This document shows, in pieces, positions 50,640 to 59,173 of a stretch of 64,000 nucleotides of DNA. The stretch spans positions 1,364,001-1,428,000 of the forward strand of contig CBDCSD010000001.1 in assembly GCA_965221345.1 (NCBI GenBank). Direction: 5' to 3'. The notes below the pieces were generated by a model. The model did not search any database. It was given only the letters and a program-made list of their open reading frames with translations, and had not been told where the DNA came from. The position numbers and the translations under genes are program-made. Position 1 is the first letter of the stretch; each line of letters opens with the position of its first letter. This stretch comes from Bin5 sp965221345 (GTDB lineage: Bacteria > Chloroflexota > Anaerolineae > Caldilineales > Caldilineaceae).

Positions 50640-51803
50640 ATGCAGAGGTTTACAAAAATTAGAGTATCCGGTTACAAGAGCTTCGTTGATGTTGACCTGG
50701 AATTGCGCCCACTTGCAGTTATGATTGGCCCAAATGGTTGTGGAAAGACATCCCTATTGGAGCTTCTGTGGCTCTTAAACCAGGCAACGCAGGAAGACCT
50801 GACGAAGGCGATTGAACAGCAAGGCGGAGTCAACTCAATGGCCTCACGTTTGAGGCCGGCGCCGAGCCAGATGGAGATCGAGTTGGCCTTTTATTCTGAG
50901 GATTTCCAAGGCGACGAGGAAATGATCTATCGGGTACACTTAAGTGCCAACCTGAGAGAACAACCTATCCGTCTTGAGCAGCTTGAAAGACGATTCAATC
51001 CTTCGGCGCCAACCCCCTATCGCTACATTGACGCTCAGAATGAGAGAGTTCGATACGCCGAGCCTGGAGAAACGGGCTTTGTTACTCCTACATGGAATTA
51101 CCACAACAATGAACTTGCATTGGCACAGATTCCGAGAATGTATAAGGATCCTGAGAGATTGCGAAGCGCGTTGGCACAAGCGCGCTTTTACAGTTTCTTG
51201 GATGTTCAGCCCCGTTCTGTTGTTCGCCTACCCCAGTCACTTACGCCGACAGTCCGACCAGGACCAAACGGCGAAAACCTTTTCTCAGCCTTATACAATC
51301 TCAGAGCGTCGCACGAAAGCTTGTATCGATCTCTCGAGGATGTTCTAAGGACAGGTTTTCCGGGTTTCCAACGTCTGGAGTTTCCGGTTGTAGGATCCGG
51401 CCAAGTAACTCTTGGCTGGTATCAAGAAGGAATCGAAGGCCCTCTATATCCCAATGAACTCTCCGAGGGCACTCTACGCTTTTTGTGGCTCTCGACAGTT
51501 CTGCTTTCGCCGTCCGCTGCACCTATTACCTGTATCGACGAGCCCGAAGTCAGCCTTCACCCGGAATTGCTGAAACTGCTGGCGGGACTGCTTCAAGACG
51601 CCTCAATGAGAGGACAATACATTGTTGCTACCCACTCTGCTGAACTGATCCGATGGCTGAAACCGGAAGAGATTCTTGTCATGGACAAGGAAGAGGGCCG
51701 GTCCAACTTCACTTGGGCAGACTCACTAGACTTGCAAGAATGGCTCCAGGAATACACATTGGATCAACTGTGGCTGATGGGGACTTTGGGAGGGCGTCCG
51801 TGA
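50640..51803 (+). CDS. AAA_21/OLD-like ABC ATPase, third copy
   Basis: 387 aa from the ATG at 50640 with SD gggggag; a longer form from 50592 would overlap the helicase end and is less likely. N-terminus MQRFTKIRVSGYKSF leads to Walker A GPNGCGKTS (about residues 29-37). Signature-like LSEGTLRFLWL lies near 275 and Walker B CIDEPEVSLHP near 297. ATHSAELI holds the switch His. The C-terminus W-L-Q-E-Y-T-L-D-Q-L-W and GGRP matches the ATPase at 13009, so both belong to one subfamily. Stop and next start overlap by 4 nt (GTGA). Composition is near 50 percent GC in sampled lines, lower than the neighbours. Confidence 0.92.
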   Translation: MQRFTKIRVSGYKSFVDVDLELRPLAVMIGPNGCGKTSLLELLWLLNQATQEDLTKAIEQQGGVNSMASRLRPAPSQMEIELAFYSEDFQGDEEMIYRVHLSANLREQPIRLEQLERRFNPSAPTPYRYIDAQNERVRYAEPGETGFVTPTWNYHNNELALAQIPRMYKDPERLRSALAQARFYSFLDVQPRSVVRLPQSLTPTVRPGPNGENLFSALYNLRASHESLYRSLEDVLRTGFPGFQRLEFPVVGSGQVTLGWYQEGIEGPLYPNELSEGTLRFLWLSTVLLSPSAAPITCIDEPEVSLHPELLKLLAGLLQDASMRGQYIVATHSAELIRWLKPEEILVMDKEEGRSNFTWADSLDLQEWLQEYTLDQLWLMGTLGGRP

Positions 51804-52393
51804 CAGTAATTTTACTGGTGGAAGGAGATACTGAAACAGCCCTGAAGAGGCACTTGAAACGCTTTCTCGAAAAACGAGCAACAGGGGAAAACAAGCCAAA
51901 ACTGGCTCTACGGACGAAGTCTTTCAGGACGGTCCCGAACGAGGCACAGTTTCGAAAACGCGTAAAGTTAGAGTTGGGGGCTAGCAGTGTAACGGCTGTT
52001 GTCGGCCTGCTTGACGTCTACCCAAAATTTGAATCGGCGGTCGGGGCAAAGGAGTTCATGCGCAAGGCCGCCGGCTATGACGAACGATTCTTTGCTCATG
52101 CCGCTCAATATGATGTGGAAGCTTGGCTTCTCCCATACTGGGAATCCATTTGTAATCGGATCGGAGTAACGCGATCGCGCCCTGGGGCAAACCCTGAGCA
52201 AGTGAACAATATCAGCCCTCCTTCTAAGCGTCTGGAAGAACTCTACCAGATCAAAAGGAGGAAATATAAGAAACCTCTGGAGATGACGGCGATCTTGGAG
52301 CGGCAGGACTTGAGTATAGCGGCGCGAGAGTGCCGTGAACTCAGGCTGCTGTTGAACACACTGCTCAAAATTGGAGGTCTTTCTCCACTTTGA
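51800..52393 (+). CDS. TOPRIM-like (DUF4276-type) partner protein, third copy
   Basis: 197 aa starting at the GTG at 51800, which overlaps the ATPase stop; this start gives VTVILLVEGDTETALKRHL, the family N-terminus. The acidic motifs VEGDTE (Glu near residue 8), GLLDVYPKF (Asp near 73) and DVEAWLLPY (near 107) align with those of the other two partner proteins. A basic helix RRKYKKPLE precedes the C-terminus. Predicted divalent-metal nuclease-like effector controlled by the coupled ATPase. Activity is inferred, family resemblance is good. Confidence 0.75.
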   Translation: MTVILLVEGDTETALKRHLKRFLEKRATGENKPKLALRTKSFRTVPNEAQFRKRVKLELGASSVTAVVGLLDVYPKFESAVGAKEFMRKAAGYDERFFAHAAQYDVEAWLLPYWESICNRIGVTRSRPGANPEQVNNISPPSKRLEELYQIKRRKYKKPLEMTAILERQDLSIAARECRELRLLLNTLLKIGGLSPL

Positions 52394-52514
52394 CCTGTGC
52401 CAGTGGGATTTTTGTCAACGGAGGAACGGGACCAATCTGGCCTACGTTCGACGCCAATATCGTTTGAAAATCTCGAAGTAGATTCAGGCATAGGCCTACA
52501 GATCAAAAGAAGTC

Positions 52515-55500
52515 ATGCAACCCTCAAAGATTCAACAGTATTGCGAAGGGATCATCGAGGCCGGCTGGCTGGCGGCTCTGATCATCGCGCCGCTCTTTTT
52601 CAATACATACTCCAGTCGTGTGTTTGAGCCGGACAAGATCAGCCTCATTCGCTCCATATCCTTGGTCATGCTGCTGGCATATCTGGTGAAGATAATTGAT
52701 GGCGGCCGACTGTGGCTGCCCGCGGGTGGAGTAACACCCGTGGCCAGAAGCCACAATCCTCCGCCCAGTGACCAGTTACAAGCCGGAATGGCCTTGACGC
52801 CGGCCAACTTGTGGAAGCTGCCCCTCCTGCTGCCCGTATTGCTTTTGGCGGCCTCCTACGCACTCAGCACACTCTTGAGCATTTCCCCCTCCTTAAGCTG
52901 GTGGGGGTCATATCACCGATTGCAAGGCACCTACACCTTTTTCAGCTATCTGATCATCGCCCTCCTCACCACAGCACATCTGAGGCAACCGGCCCAGTTG
53001 CGGCGTCTTCAACATACGATAATCATCACCAGCTTGCCCATCGCTATCTATGGCGTGTTCCAGCACTTTGACAAGGATCCCCTACCCTGGGGACAAGATG
53101 TGACAAACCGTATAGCAGGAAACGCCGGTAATCCGATCTTTCTCGCCGCGCACCTGATCATGGCCTTCTTCCTGACGCTGGAACGCGTAGTCACCAGCTT
53201 TTCTTTCCTCCTGGAGGGGGGGTCATCCCCGACCACGGCAGATGACACGGCCGAGGACAGACAGAATCCTGCCCCTGACTATGGTCTCGCCAGCGTGTTG
53301 GCCGGCAGTTCCTACCTGTTTGTGCTTGTCGTTCAACTTCTCGCCATTTTCTGGTCTCAGAGCCGCGGCCCCTGGCTTGGCCTCGCCAGCGGTATCTACA
53401 TATTTGTATTGCTTCTTCTGACCGCGATGCGTCGTAGAAATTACCGCATCTGGACGACTGCCTGGGTCGGACTGGGTGTGGCCGCAGTCACTCTGCTTGT
53501 TCTCCTGAATACGACCGCACTGGGCCATGCCTTTCGCCAGGTTCCTATCTGGGGACGCCTCACAACCATGCTGGATAGTTCCAGCGGCACAGGACGGGTC
53601 CGCGTTCTTATCTGGGAAGGCACTTCCGAGATGGTTTCCCCCCATCAGCCTTTAACCTACCCAGATGGAAGCCAAGACCCCTTCAATCTGCTGCGTCCAT
53701 TGATAGGGTATGGTCCCGAGACGACGTGGATGGCCTTTAACCGCTTCTATCCCTCAGAGTTGGCCCAATTGGAATCCCGCAACGCCAGCCCCGACCGCGC
53801 CCACAACGAAACTTGGGACAGTTTGGCTTTCACCGGCGTCTTCGGCTTTCTGGCCAGCTCCCTCCTCTACCTGTCGATATTCTTTTGGGCGCTGCGCTGG
53901 CTTGGGCTCATCCGTTCACGCCGGGACATCGCACTGTTTTTTGCTCTGCTGGTAGGGGGAGGACTTCTCCTGAGTGCCCTATTCCAACTACTCGGTGTGA
54001 GTGTCGGTTTCCTGGGCGTAAATTGGCCGACCGGACTGATTCTGGGGCTTATTGTATTCGTCACACTAGCGGTCTTCCTTCAACCGGAATCCAAGACCCA
54101 GGTAGCGGATAGCCGTCGACAACTCCTGTTGGTTGCTTCCCTGGCAGCTATCATTGCCCATTATGTCGAAATTCATCTCGGAATCGCCATCGCAGCCACC
54201 CGCATCTACTTCTGGATAATCGGGGCCGCGCTGCTTGTACTGGGAATGCGTTGGCTGGTCCCCGAGCCCTTCGCCGTGGAACTGGACGCTACCAGTCCTG
54301 GAGCAGTGAGAGACGAGAAACGTGGCGGGAAGAGCCCGCGTTCAGCCGCGCAGGCAATGTCGCGGCGCAGACGTCGCCAAGGTGGGGCCGGCGGGCGAGG
54401 ATGGGATAACCTTGTTCCGGCTACCATTTTACCGGACCTCTTGGTGATGATGACACTGGTCTTTCTCTTTACAACCAACTACCAGCGATTGTCGAATCCT
54501 TTCCTGGTTTTGTTTCGCGGTCTGACCAGGTATGTTCAGGATCAGGCCGTAAGCAATGGGTCCAACATACTGTGGCTGGTGTTTTTCACATGGGTAATCG
54601 CATTAGTACTGGGCATTTCTACGGCCATCCTTCGCCAACCCGGTTTCTCAATGATTCGATTTGTGGGAAATAAGACCCCAGGAAACAGCCGACAAAGAGG
54701 AGAACCCAAAACAGGCCAGGGATTGGGGACCGCTCTCAATCTTGCCCGAGCAGTGGTTCTGTACGGTTTAACTCTGTTCGCAGGCTGGTTGCTCTTTGGT
54801 CTAATCCACGCTGGCCGCCTGCTGCCACCCACAAGAACAGGAAGTTTGGCCGAGCAGCTTGATCATATTGCCGGGCATTACGGCCTGTTTGCCTGGATTG
54901 TCGTGTTCTGGTGCCTGACCGCAGGCTTGGTCCTGGCGTGGCGCCCAATACTGGATGAGAGACGGGCGTGGATGAACCACAGCCTGACCACAGCCGGTGC
55001 AGGGGTCCTGCTTTCGGTCACCATCTTTTTCATCATAGGTAGTATCAACATTGCACAAGTGCGGGCGGACGTCTTCTACAAACAGGGTCAGAACTTCGAT
55101 GTCGCCGGCGCATGGGTCGAGAGTTCCGACCTGTACCGACGAGCCCTGGTAGTTCGACCAACAGAGGATCACTACTTGCTCTTTCTTGGACGCAGTCTGC
55201 TGGAAAGAGCCACCCAAGCGCCGAAAGAAGGTTCGCTGACTCTACCTGCTGAACCGACACTACAGGAAATTCTGCGGCTAGACGTTCAGGAGATTGCTCT
55301 CTTGGGACAGGAAGATTTGCTGCGGGTGGTAAGAACCGTCCTGTTGCGGGCACAAGAGTTGAAGCCCCTGAACACTGATCACACCGCCAACTTGGCCCGC
55401 CTATACCGCCGCTGGTCGAGACTGACCGACGATCCGCAGGAACGGATGCCAGCGATGGAAAAGAGTCTAAACTACTACAACATTGCTCTGTCACTCAGTC

Positions 55501-56183
55501 CCAATGTCGCACACCTGTGGAATGAACAGGGGGAAATCCTGGCCTCAATGGGACGGCTGGAAGAGGCGGAATCATCACTACAACACAGTCTTACCATTGA
55601 CGGCCGGTTCGAAAATACCTATTTACTGCTCGCAGAGTTGTATGTCGAGATGGGGGAAACCGAGAAACAGTTCCAGCTATTGGATCGCGGACTGGAAACA
55701 CTGCCGAATAGCCTGGTCTTGCTCAGCCACAAGGGCACGGCCCAGTCACGCGCCGGCGACTTGGAAGGTGCGCTGGCAACCATTTTGGAGGCTTTCGAGA
55801 ACTATCCGACCGACCTTAATTCCGCCCGCAATCTGATCGTCCTTTCAAGATTGCTGGACCGTCAAGATGAGGCGATCCAGTGGGCTGATCAAGCCATCGC
55901 CCTGATTGAGAGTGGCCATGGCAGTAACGATGTGGTCTTTTCCACGTTGCGCCAGATAGTCGAACTGAATTCTCAGAGTGGGCGACTGCAAGAGTCGGTC
56001 GACGTCCTGCAACGCCTGATAAATCTTGCCCCCGCCGACTATCGCTTACCGTTCCTATTGGCTCAAGTACACACCCAGCTTGGCAATAACACGCAGGCTC
56101 GCCAGTTCGGCGAAACTGCCCTGAGTCTCGCGCCCGAAAATGAAAAGCCCAATGTCCAATCTTTCCTTGACTCCCTTGATTAG
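52515..56183 (+). CDS. O-antigen ligase/polymerase-like membrane protein with C-terminal TPR domain
   Basis: 1222 aa. The first 560 residues hold about a dozen membrane helices with family motifs SRGPWLGLASG near residue 280, LIWEGTSEM near 365 and DRAHNETWDSLAFTGVFGFL near 430, as in the Wzy_C/O-antigen ligase superfamily. A basic Arg/Gly-rich loop lies near 610-640, and further helices run to about 850. The last 340 residues form TPR units (LWNEQGEILASMGRLEEAESSL). These proteins polymerise or ligate lipid-linked glycans at the outer face of the membrane. The following WecA/TagO-type gene, 30 nt away, would supply the lipid-linked sugar. Confidence 0.88.
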   Translation: MQPSKIQQYCEGIIEAGWLAALIIAPLFFNTYSSRVFEPDKISLIRSISLVMLLAYLVKIIDGGRLWLPAGGVTPVARSHNPPPSDQLQAGMALTPANLWKLPLLLPVLLLAASYALSTLLSISPSLSWWGSYHRLQGTYTFFSYLIIALLTTAHLRQPAQLRRLQHTIIITSLPIAIYGVFQHFDKDPLPWGQDVTNRIAGNAGNPIFLAAHLIMAFFLTLERVVTSFSFLLEGGSSPTTADDTAEDRQNPAPDYGLASVLAGSSYLFVLVVQLLAIFWSQSRGPWLGLASGIYIFVLLLLTAMRRRNYRIWTTAWVGLGVAAVTLLVLLNTTALGHAFRQVPIWGRLTTMLDSSSGTGRVRVLIWEGTSEMVSPHQPLTYPDGSQDPFNLLRPLIGYGPETTWMAFNRFYPSELAQLESRNASPDRAHNETWDSLAFTGVFGFLASSLLYLSIFFWALRWLGLIRSRRDIALFFALLVGGGLLLSALFQLLGVSVGFLGVNWPTGLILGLIVFVTLAVFLQPESKTQVADSRRQLLLVASLAAIIAHYVEIHLGIAIAATRIYFWIIGAALLVLGMRWLVPEPFAVELDATSPGAVRDEKRGGKSPRSAAQAMSRRRRRQGGAGGRGWDNLVPATILPDLLVMMTLVFLFTTNYQRLSNPFLVLFRGLTRYVQDQAVSNGSNILWLVFFTWVIALVLGISTAILRQPGFSMIRFVGNKTPGNSRQRGEPKTGQGLGTALNLARAVVLYGLTLFAGWLLFGLIHAGRLLPPTRTGSLAEQLDHIAGHYGLFAWIVVFWCLTAGLVLAWRPILDERRAWMNHSLTTAGAGVLLSVTIFFIIGSINIAQVRADVFYKQGQNFDVAGAWVESSDLYRRALVVRPTEDHYLLFLGRSLLERATQAPKEGSLTLPAEPTLQEILRLDVQEIALLGQEDLLRVVRTVLLRAQELKPLNTDHTANLARLYRRWSRLTDDPQERMPAMEKSLNYYNIALSLSPNVAHLWNEQGEILASMGRLEEAESSLQHSLTIDGRFENTYLLLAELYVEMGETEKQFQLLDRGLETLPNSLVLLSHKGTAQSRAGDLEGALATILEAFENYPTDLNSARNLIVLSRLLDRQDEAIQWADQAIALIESGHGSNDVVFSTLRQIVELNSQSGRLQESVDVLQRLINLAPADYRLPFLLAQVHTQLGNNTQARQFGETALSLAPENEKPNVQSFLDSLD

Positions 56184-56213
56184 CCTGCTTTGCACCTATT
56201 ATTTGGTAGGATA

Positions 56214-57212
56214 ATGAGTCCTTTTCTTTTGATGGCAGCAAGTGCCTTGATAATTGCGATAGGCGGCACGCCCCTGGTGCGGTATGCCGCCCTGCAACTG
56301 GGCATCCTGGACCAGCCTTCAGCGCGCAAAGTACACCATTCACCTGTGCCGTTGATGGGTGGCGCCGCAATCTATGTCGCATTCATCGTCGCTCTCGCCG
56401 TCTGGGGTGAACGCAGCTATGTCAACGAGGTCGTAGGTATCTTTGTCGGTGCCACCCTCGTCAGTCTCATCGGCGCGCTGGACGACAGCCGCGGCGTGGG
56501 GAGTTACCTTAAGCTTGCCGCCCAGATTGCTGCAGCCTTAATTCTGATTCTCAGCGGCGTGCAAGTCCGTCTCTTTGATGGGTTTATGGACATCATTCTA
56601 ACCCTTTTCTGGGTGGTCGGAATCACAAACGCATTTAATCTGCTGGACAATATGGACGGGCTGTCCAGCGGTGTGGCGACAATTGCATCGGCCTTCTTCA
56701 CGCTCCTGGCTGCGATGAGCGATCAATATCTGGTGGGAACCTTGGCTGCCGCTTTGTGCGGCGCCTGCATGGGGTTTCTTGTCTATAACTGGAATCCGGC
56801 TCGCGTCTTTATGGGGGACACAGGCAGCCTTTTTCTCGGTTTCCTGCTTGCCGCCGTCGGTATCAAACTGCGTTTCCCCGCCAACAGCGCAAGCATCACC
56901 TGGATGATTCCTATACTCATACTGGCGTTGCCAATCTTCGACACGACGCTGGTTTTCGTCAGCCGTCTGCGTCGCGGCAAAAATCCACTCACCACGGCAG
57001 GAAAGGATCACGTCAGCCACAGGCTGGCCCTGCTGGCGGGCAGTCAGCGTGAGGCGGTCCTCCTGTGTTATCTTATAGCGGGAGCAACAGGGCTGGCATC
57101 CATATTTCTGACACAGGCAAATTTGCAGGAGGCACTCGTCGTTGGGGGGGCTGCCCTGGCTTTGGGGGTGTTCGCTCTTTGGAAGCTCGAATATCGGAAT
57201 AACCGAGTCTGA
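56214..57212 (+). CDS. WecA/TagO-type undecaprenyl-phosphate sugar-1-phosphate transferase
   Basis: 332 aa from the ATG at 56214 with SD ggtagg; a TTG at 56190 is less good. Ten to eleven membrane helices. Diagnostic motifs of the MraY/WecA superfamily: LIGALDDSRG (Asp-Asp), NAFNLLDNMDGLSSG, VFMGDTGSLFLG and a cytoplasmic loop GKDHVSHRLALLAGS. The DHxSHRL loop points to GlcNAc-type transferases such as WecA/TagO rather than MraY. It starts cell-surface glycan synthesis by loading a sugar phosphate on undecaprenyl phosphate. Works with the upstream ligase-like gene. Confidence 0.92.
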   Translation: MSPFLLMAASALIIAIGGTPLVRYAALQLGILDQPSARKVHHSPVPLMGGAAIYVAFIVALAVWGERSYVNEVVGIFVGATLVSLIGALDDSRGVGSYLKLAAQIAAALILILSGVQVRLFDGFMDIILTLFWVVGITNAFNLLDNMDGLSSGVATIASAFFTLLAAMSDQYLVGTLAAALCGACMGFLVYNWNPARVFMGDTGSLFLGFLLAAVGIKLRFPANSASITWMIPILILALPIFDTTLVFVSRLRRGKNPLTTAGKDHVSHRLALLAGSQREAVLLCYLIAGATGLASIFLTQANLQEALVVGGAALALGVFALWKLEYRNNRV

Positions 57213-57263
57213 TCATCCCGCGCGAGCTCGACCTGACTAACACAATCCGACAAGGAGATAATC

Positions 57264-58061
57264 TTGACTTCCTTTACCAATCTCAAACCCATAATCGCTC
57301 AACCTGCGGCCTGCCAACAGAGCACTCCTACTACAAGGTCGACCGCGACTGGCGGTCGGGGAGAGAGCTTTCAAGAACAGAAGCATTTCACGCGTCACCT
57401 ACAGCGTCAATACAGCTGGGCTTTCTGCATGCTGCTGCTCTGTATCCTCGGCATGTCCGCATGCACTGCCACTTTCCAGGCGACTGAAGATCCACAAGAA
57501 GCCGAAGAGGGTGCCGCGGCTGCGCTTGCACCCGCGGACCGCACCGGAATGTACAGCGCTGCCCCGGACATGGCCATCGATCCGGAAAACGAGTATCACG
57601 CCATATTAAAGACTGAAAAGGGTGATATGCGCATTCGACTCTTTACCCAAGACGCGCCGGTTACGGTCAACAATTTCGTCTTTCTTGCCCGCGACGGATT
57701 TTACAACGACACGCATTTTCACAGAGTGTTGGAGAACTTTATGGCCCAGGCCGGCGATCCCAGCGGAAGCGGCGCTGGCGGCCCAGGCTATCAGTTTCAA
57801 GATGAGATCGTTGCCAGCCTTCAATTTAATCGCGCCGGCCTTCTGGCAATGGCAAATGCTGGGCCAAACACGAACGGCAGTCAGTTCTTCATCACTATTG
57901 CGGAAACGCCCTGGCTGAACGGTAACCATACGATCTTTGGCGAAGTAGTGGAGGGCATTGACGTGTTGTACTCGCTCACGATCAGGGATCCGATGGCAAC
58001 GGGAGCATCCGAGTTTCCTGGTGATCTGCTAAAAACAGTAGTAATCGAAGAGTCGGAATGA
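57264..58061 (+). CDS. Cyclophilin-type peptidyl-prolyl isomerase, probable lipoprotein
   Basis: 265 aa from a TTG with an excellent SD (aaggag, 7 nt away). A hydrophobic run MLLLCILGMSAC near residues 56-67 ends in a lipobox-like Cys67, so the protein is probably exported and lipidated. The 50 residues before it are unusually long and polar for a signal peptide. Cyclophilin motifs are FHRVLENFMAQAGDP (catalytic Arg154), GSGAGGPGYQFQDE, LAMANAGPNTNGSQFFIT and GNHTIFGEVVEG. The domain is complete. It should assist folding of exported proteins. Confidence 0.92.
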   Translation: MTSFTNLKPIIAQPAACQQSTPTTRSTATGGRGESFQEQKHFTRHLQRQYSWAFCMLLLCILGMSACTATFQATEDPQEAEEGAAAALAPADRTGMYSAAPDMAIDPENEYHAILKTEKGDMRIRLFTQDAPVTVNNFVFLARDGFYNDTHFHRVLENFMAQAGDPSGSGAGGPGYQFQDEIVASLQFNRAGLLAMANAGPNTNGSQFFITIAETPWLNGNHTIFGEVVEGIDVLYSLTIRDPMATGASEFPGDLLKTVVIEESE

Positions 58062-58396
58062 TCGCGGGCCGCGCCCTCTTTCATACGCCCCATCATTCCC
58101 TGCATACAATGTATCGATCGCAACTGATTCAGACCGTTTGTGATTGGATCAGCTACACTATCACTGACCCGCCTCTCAGTGCCCTTTGGGGGTCGTCGCG
58201 AGCAAAAAACGGGCTAATAGAGGGAGGACCGTTCTCTAATCTTTCCATCCCAAGACTCAAATAGACGATAGGACCATGCCGTGGCGGATTGGAAGGAGAT
58301 AACTTAAGCCGAACTACGACCTGTCCATGAGCTATACTGAAGATTCACACTCACTTCTCGAGTCGGGGGGTGCAGAACGCAATCGAGAGAAAGACT
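58062..58396. other. Intergenic stretch
   Basis: 335 nt between the cyclophilin and VTT genes. A TATACT hexamer at 58333-58338 could be a -10 box for the VTT gene but no -35 is visible. Nothing else stands out. Confidence 0.45.
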
Positions 58397-59059
58397 ATGA
58401 ACCGTACCAACGACTCAGAATCACTTCACAATGCCCCCCGCCAGGCGACGGCCAGCGACGGTCTTTCCCTACTCGAAGAAACTGATGAGAAAGGTCCTAC
58501 TGCCTCTAGTCTCAATCCTTGGATCACGACTCTTCAGATTATTGGAGTTCTGGCAATCGTTGTTGGCGCCTTCTGGTTGGGGACACAGAGAGAGTTAGTT
58601 CAGCGGTTCAGCCAGTGGGGGTACTTGAGCAGTTTTCTGATCAGCCTGATTGGAAGCGCTACAGTCATATTGCCAGCCCCAGGACTGGCTCTTGTTCTCG
58701 CTCTGGGCGCCCACTTGAATCCCGTTCTCCTCGGCGTTGTTGCTGGCTTTGGAAGCGGTTTGGGGGAACTGTCAGGTTACCTTGCCGGCAAAGCCGGCCG
58801 CAATCTGGTCAGTCGGCAGGGGAGATTCAACTCTATCCTCCACCACATGACCACCCGGTACACTTCTCCTGTTCTGTTCTTTCTGGCCATTCTTCCCTTG
58901 CCGGTCTTCGACTTTGCCGGTATCCTTGCAGGTGCCCTGCGAATGCCGATTCTGCGATTTCTTACAATTGTAATTAGTGGCAAGATAATAAAGCACGTTG
59001 GCGCCGCCTATCTCGGCGCTGAATTCTTAGAGATGGTACTTTCCAGGTACGGCTTCTGA
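58397..59059 (+). CDS. VTT-domain (DedA/TVP38-like) membrane protein
   Basis: 220 aa from the ATG at 58397; a GTG at 58370 would add 9 residues. A polar N-terminus of about 45 residues precedes the first helix (IIGVLAIVVGAFWLGT). The VTT domain has the half-helix region LISLIGSATVILPAPGLALVLALGAHL. The signature GFGSGLGELSGYLAGKAGR with acidic Glu follows, and later LFFLAILPLPVFDFAGILAGAL with its Pro and Asp. Related DedA proteins act in lipid carrier or phospholipid scrambling. The role here is inferred. Confidence 0.85.
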   Translation: MNRTNDSESLHNAPRQATASDGLSLLEETDEKGPTASSLNPWITTLQIIGVLAIVVGAFWLGTQRELVQRFSQWGYLSSFLISLIGSATVILPAPGLALVLALGAHLNPVLLGVVAGFGSGLGELSGYLAGKAGRNLVSRQGRFNSILHHMTTRYTSPVLFFLAILPLPVFDFAGILAGALRMPILRFLTIVISGKIIKHVGAAYLGAEFLEMVLSRYGF

Positions 59060-59173
59060 TCCCTGCAGATTGGTGCCGCCAGAGCTACGCCATCAGATAA
59101 CTGCACACCGCCATTCGATCGCACGGCGAAACACATCGACTATGTTGGTCTGTCTCCAAAGGAGAAAAGAGCC

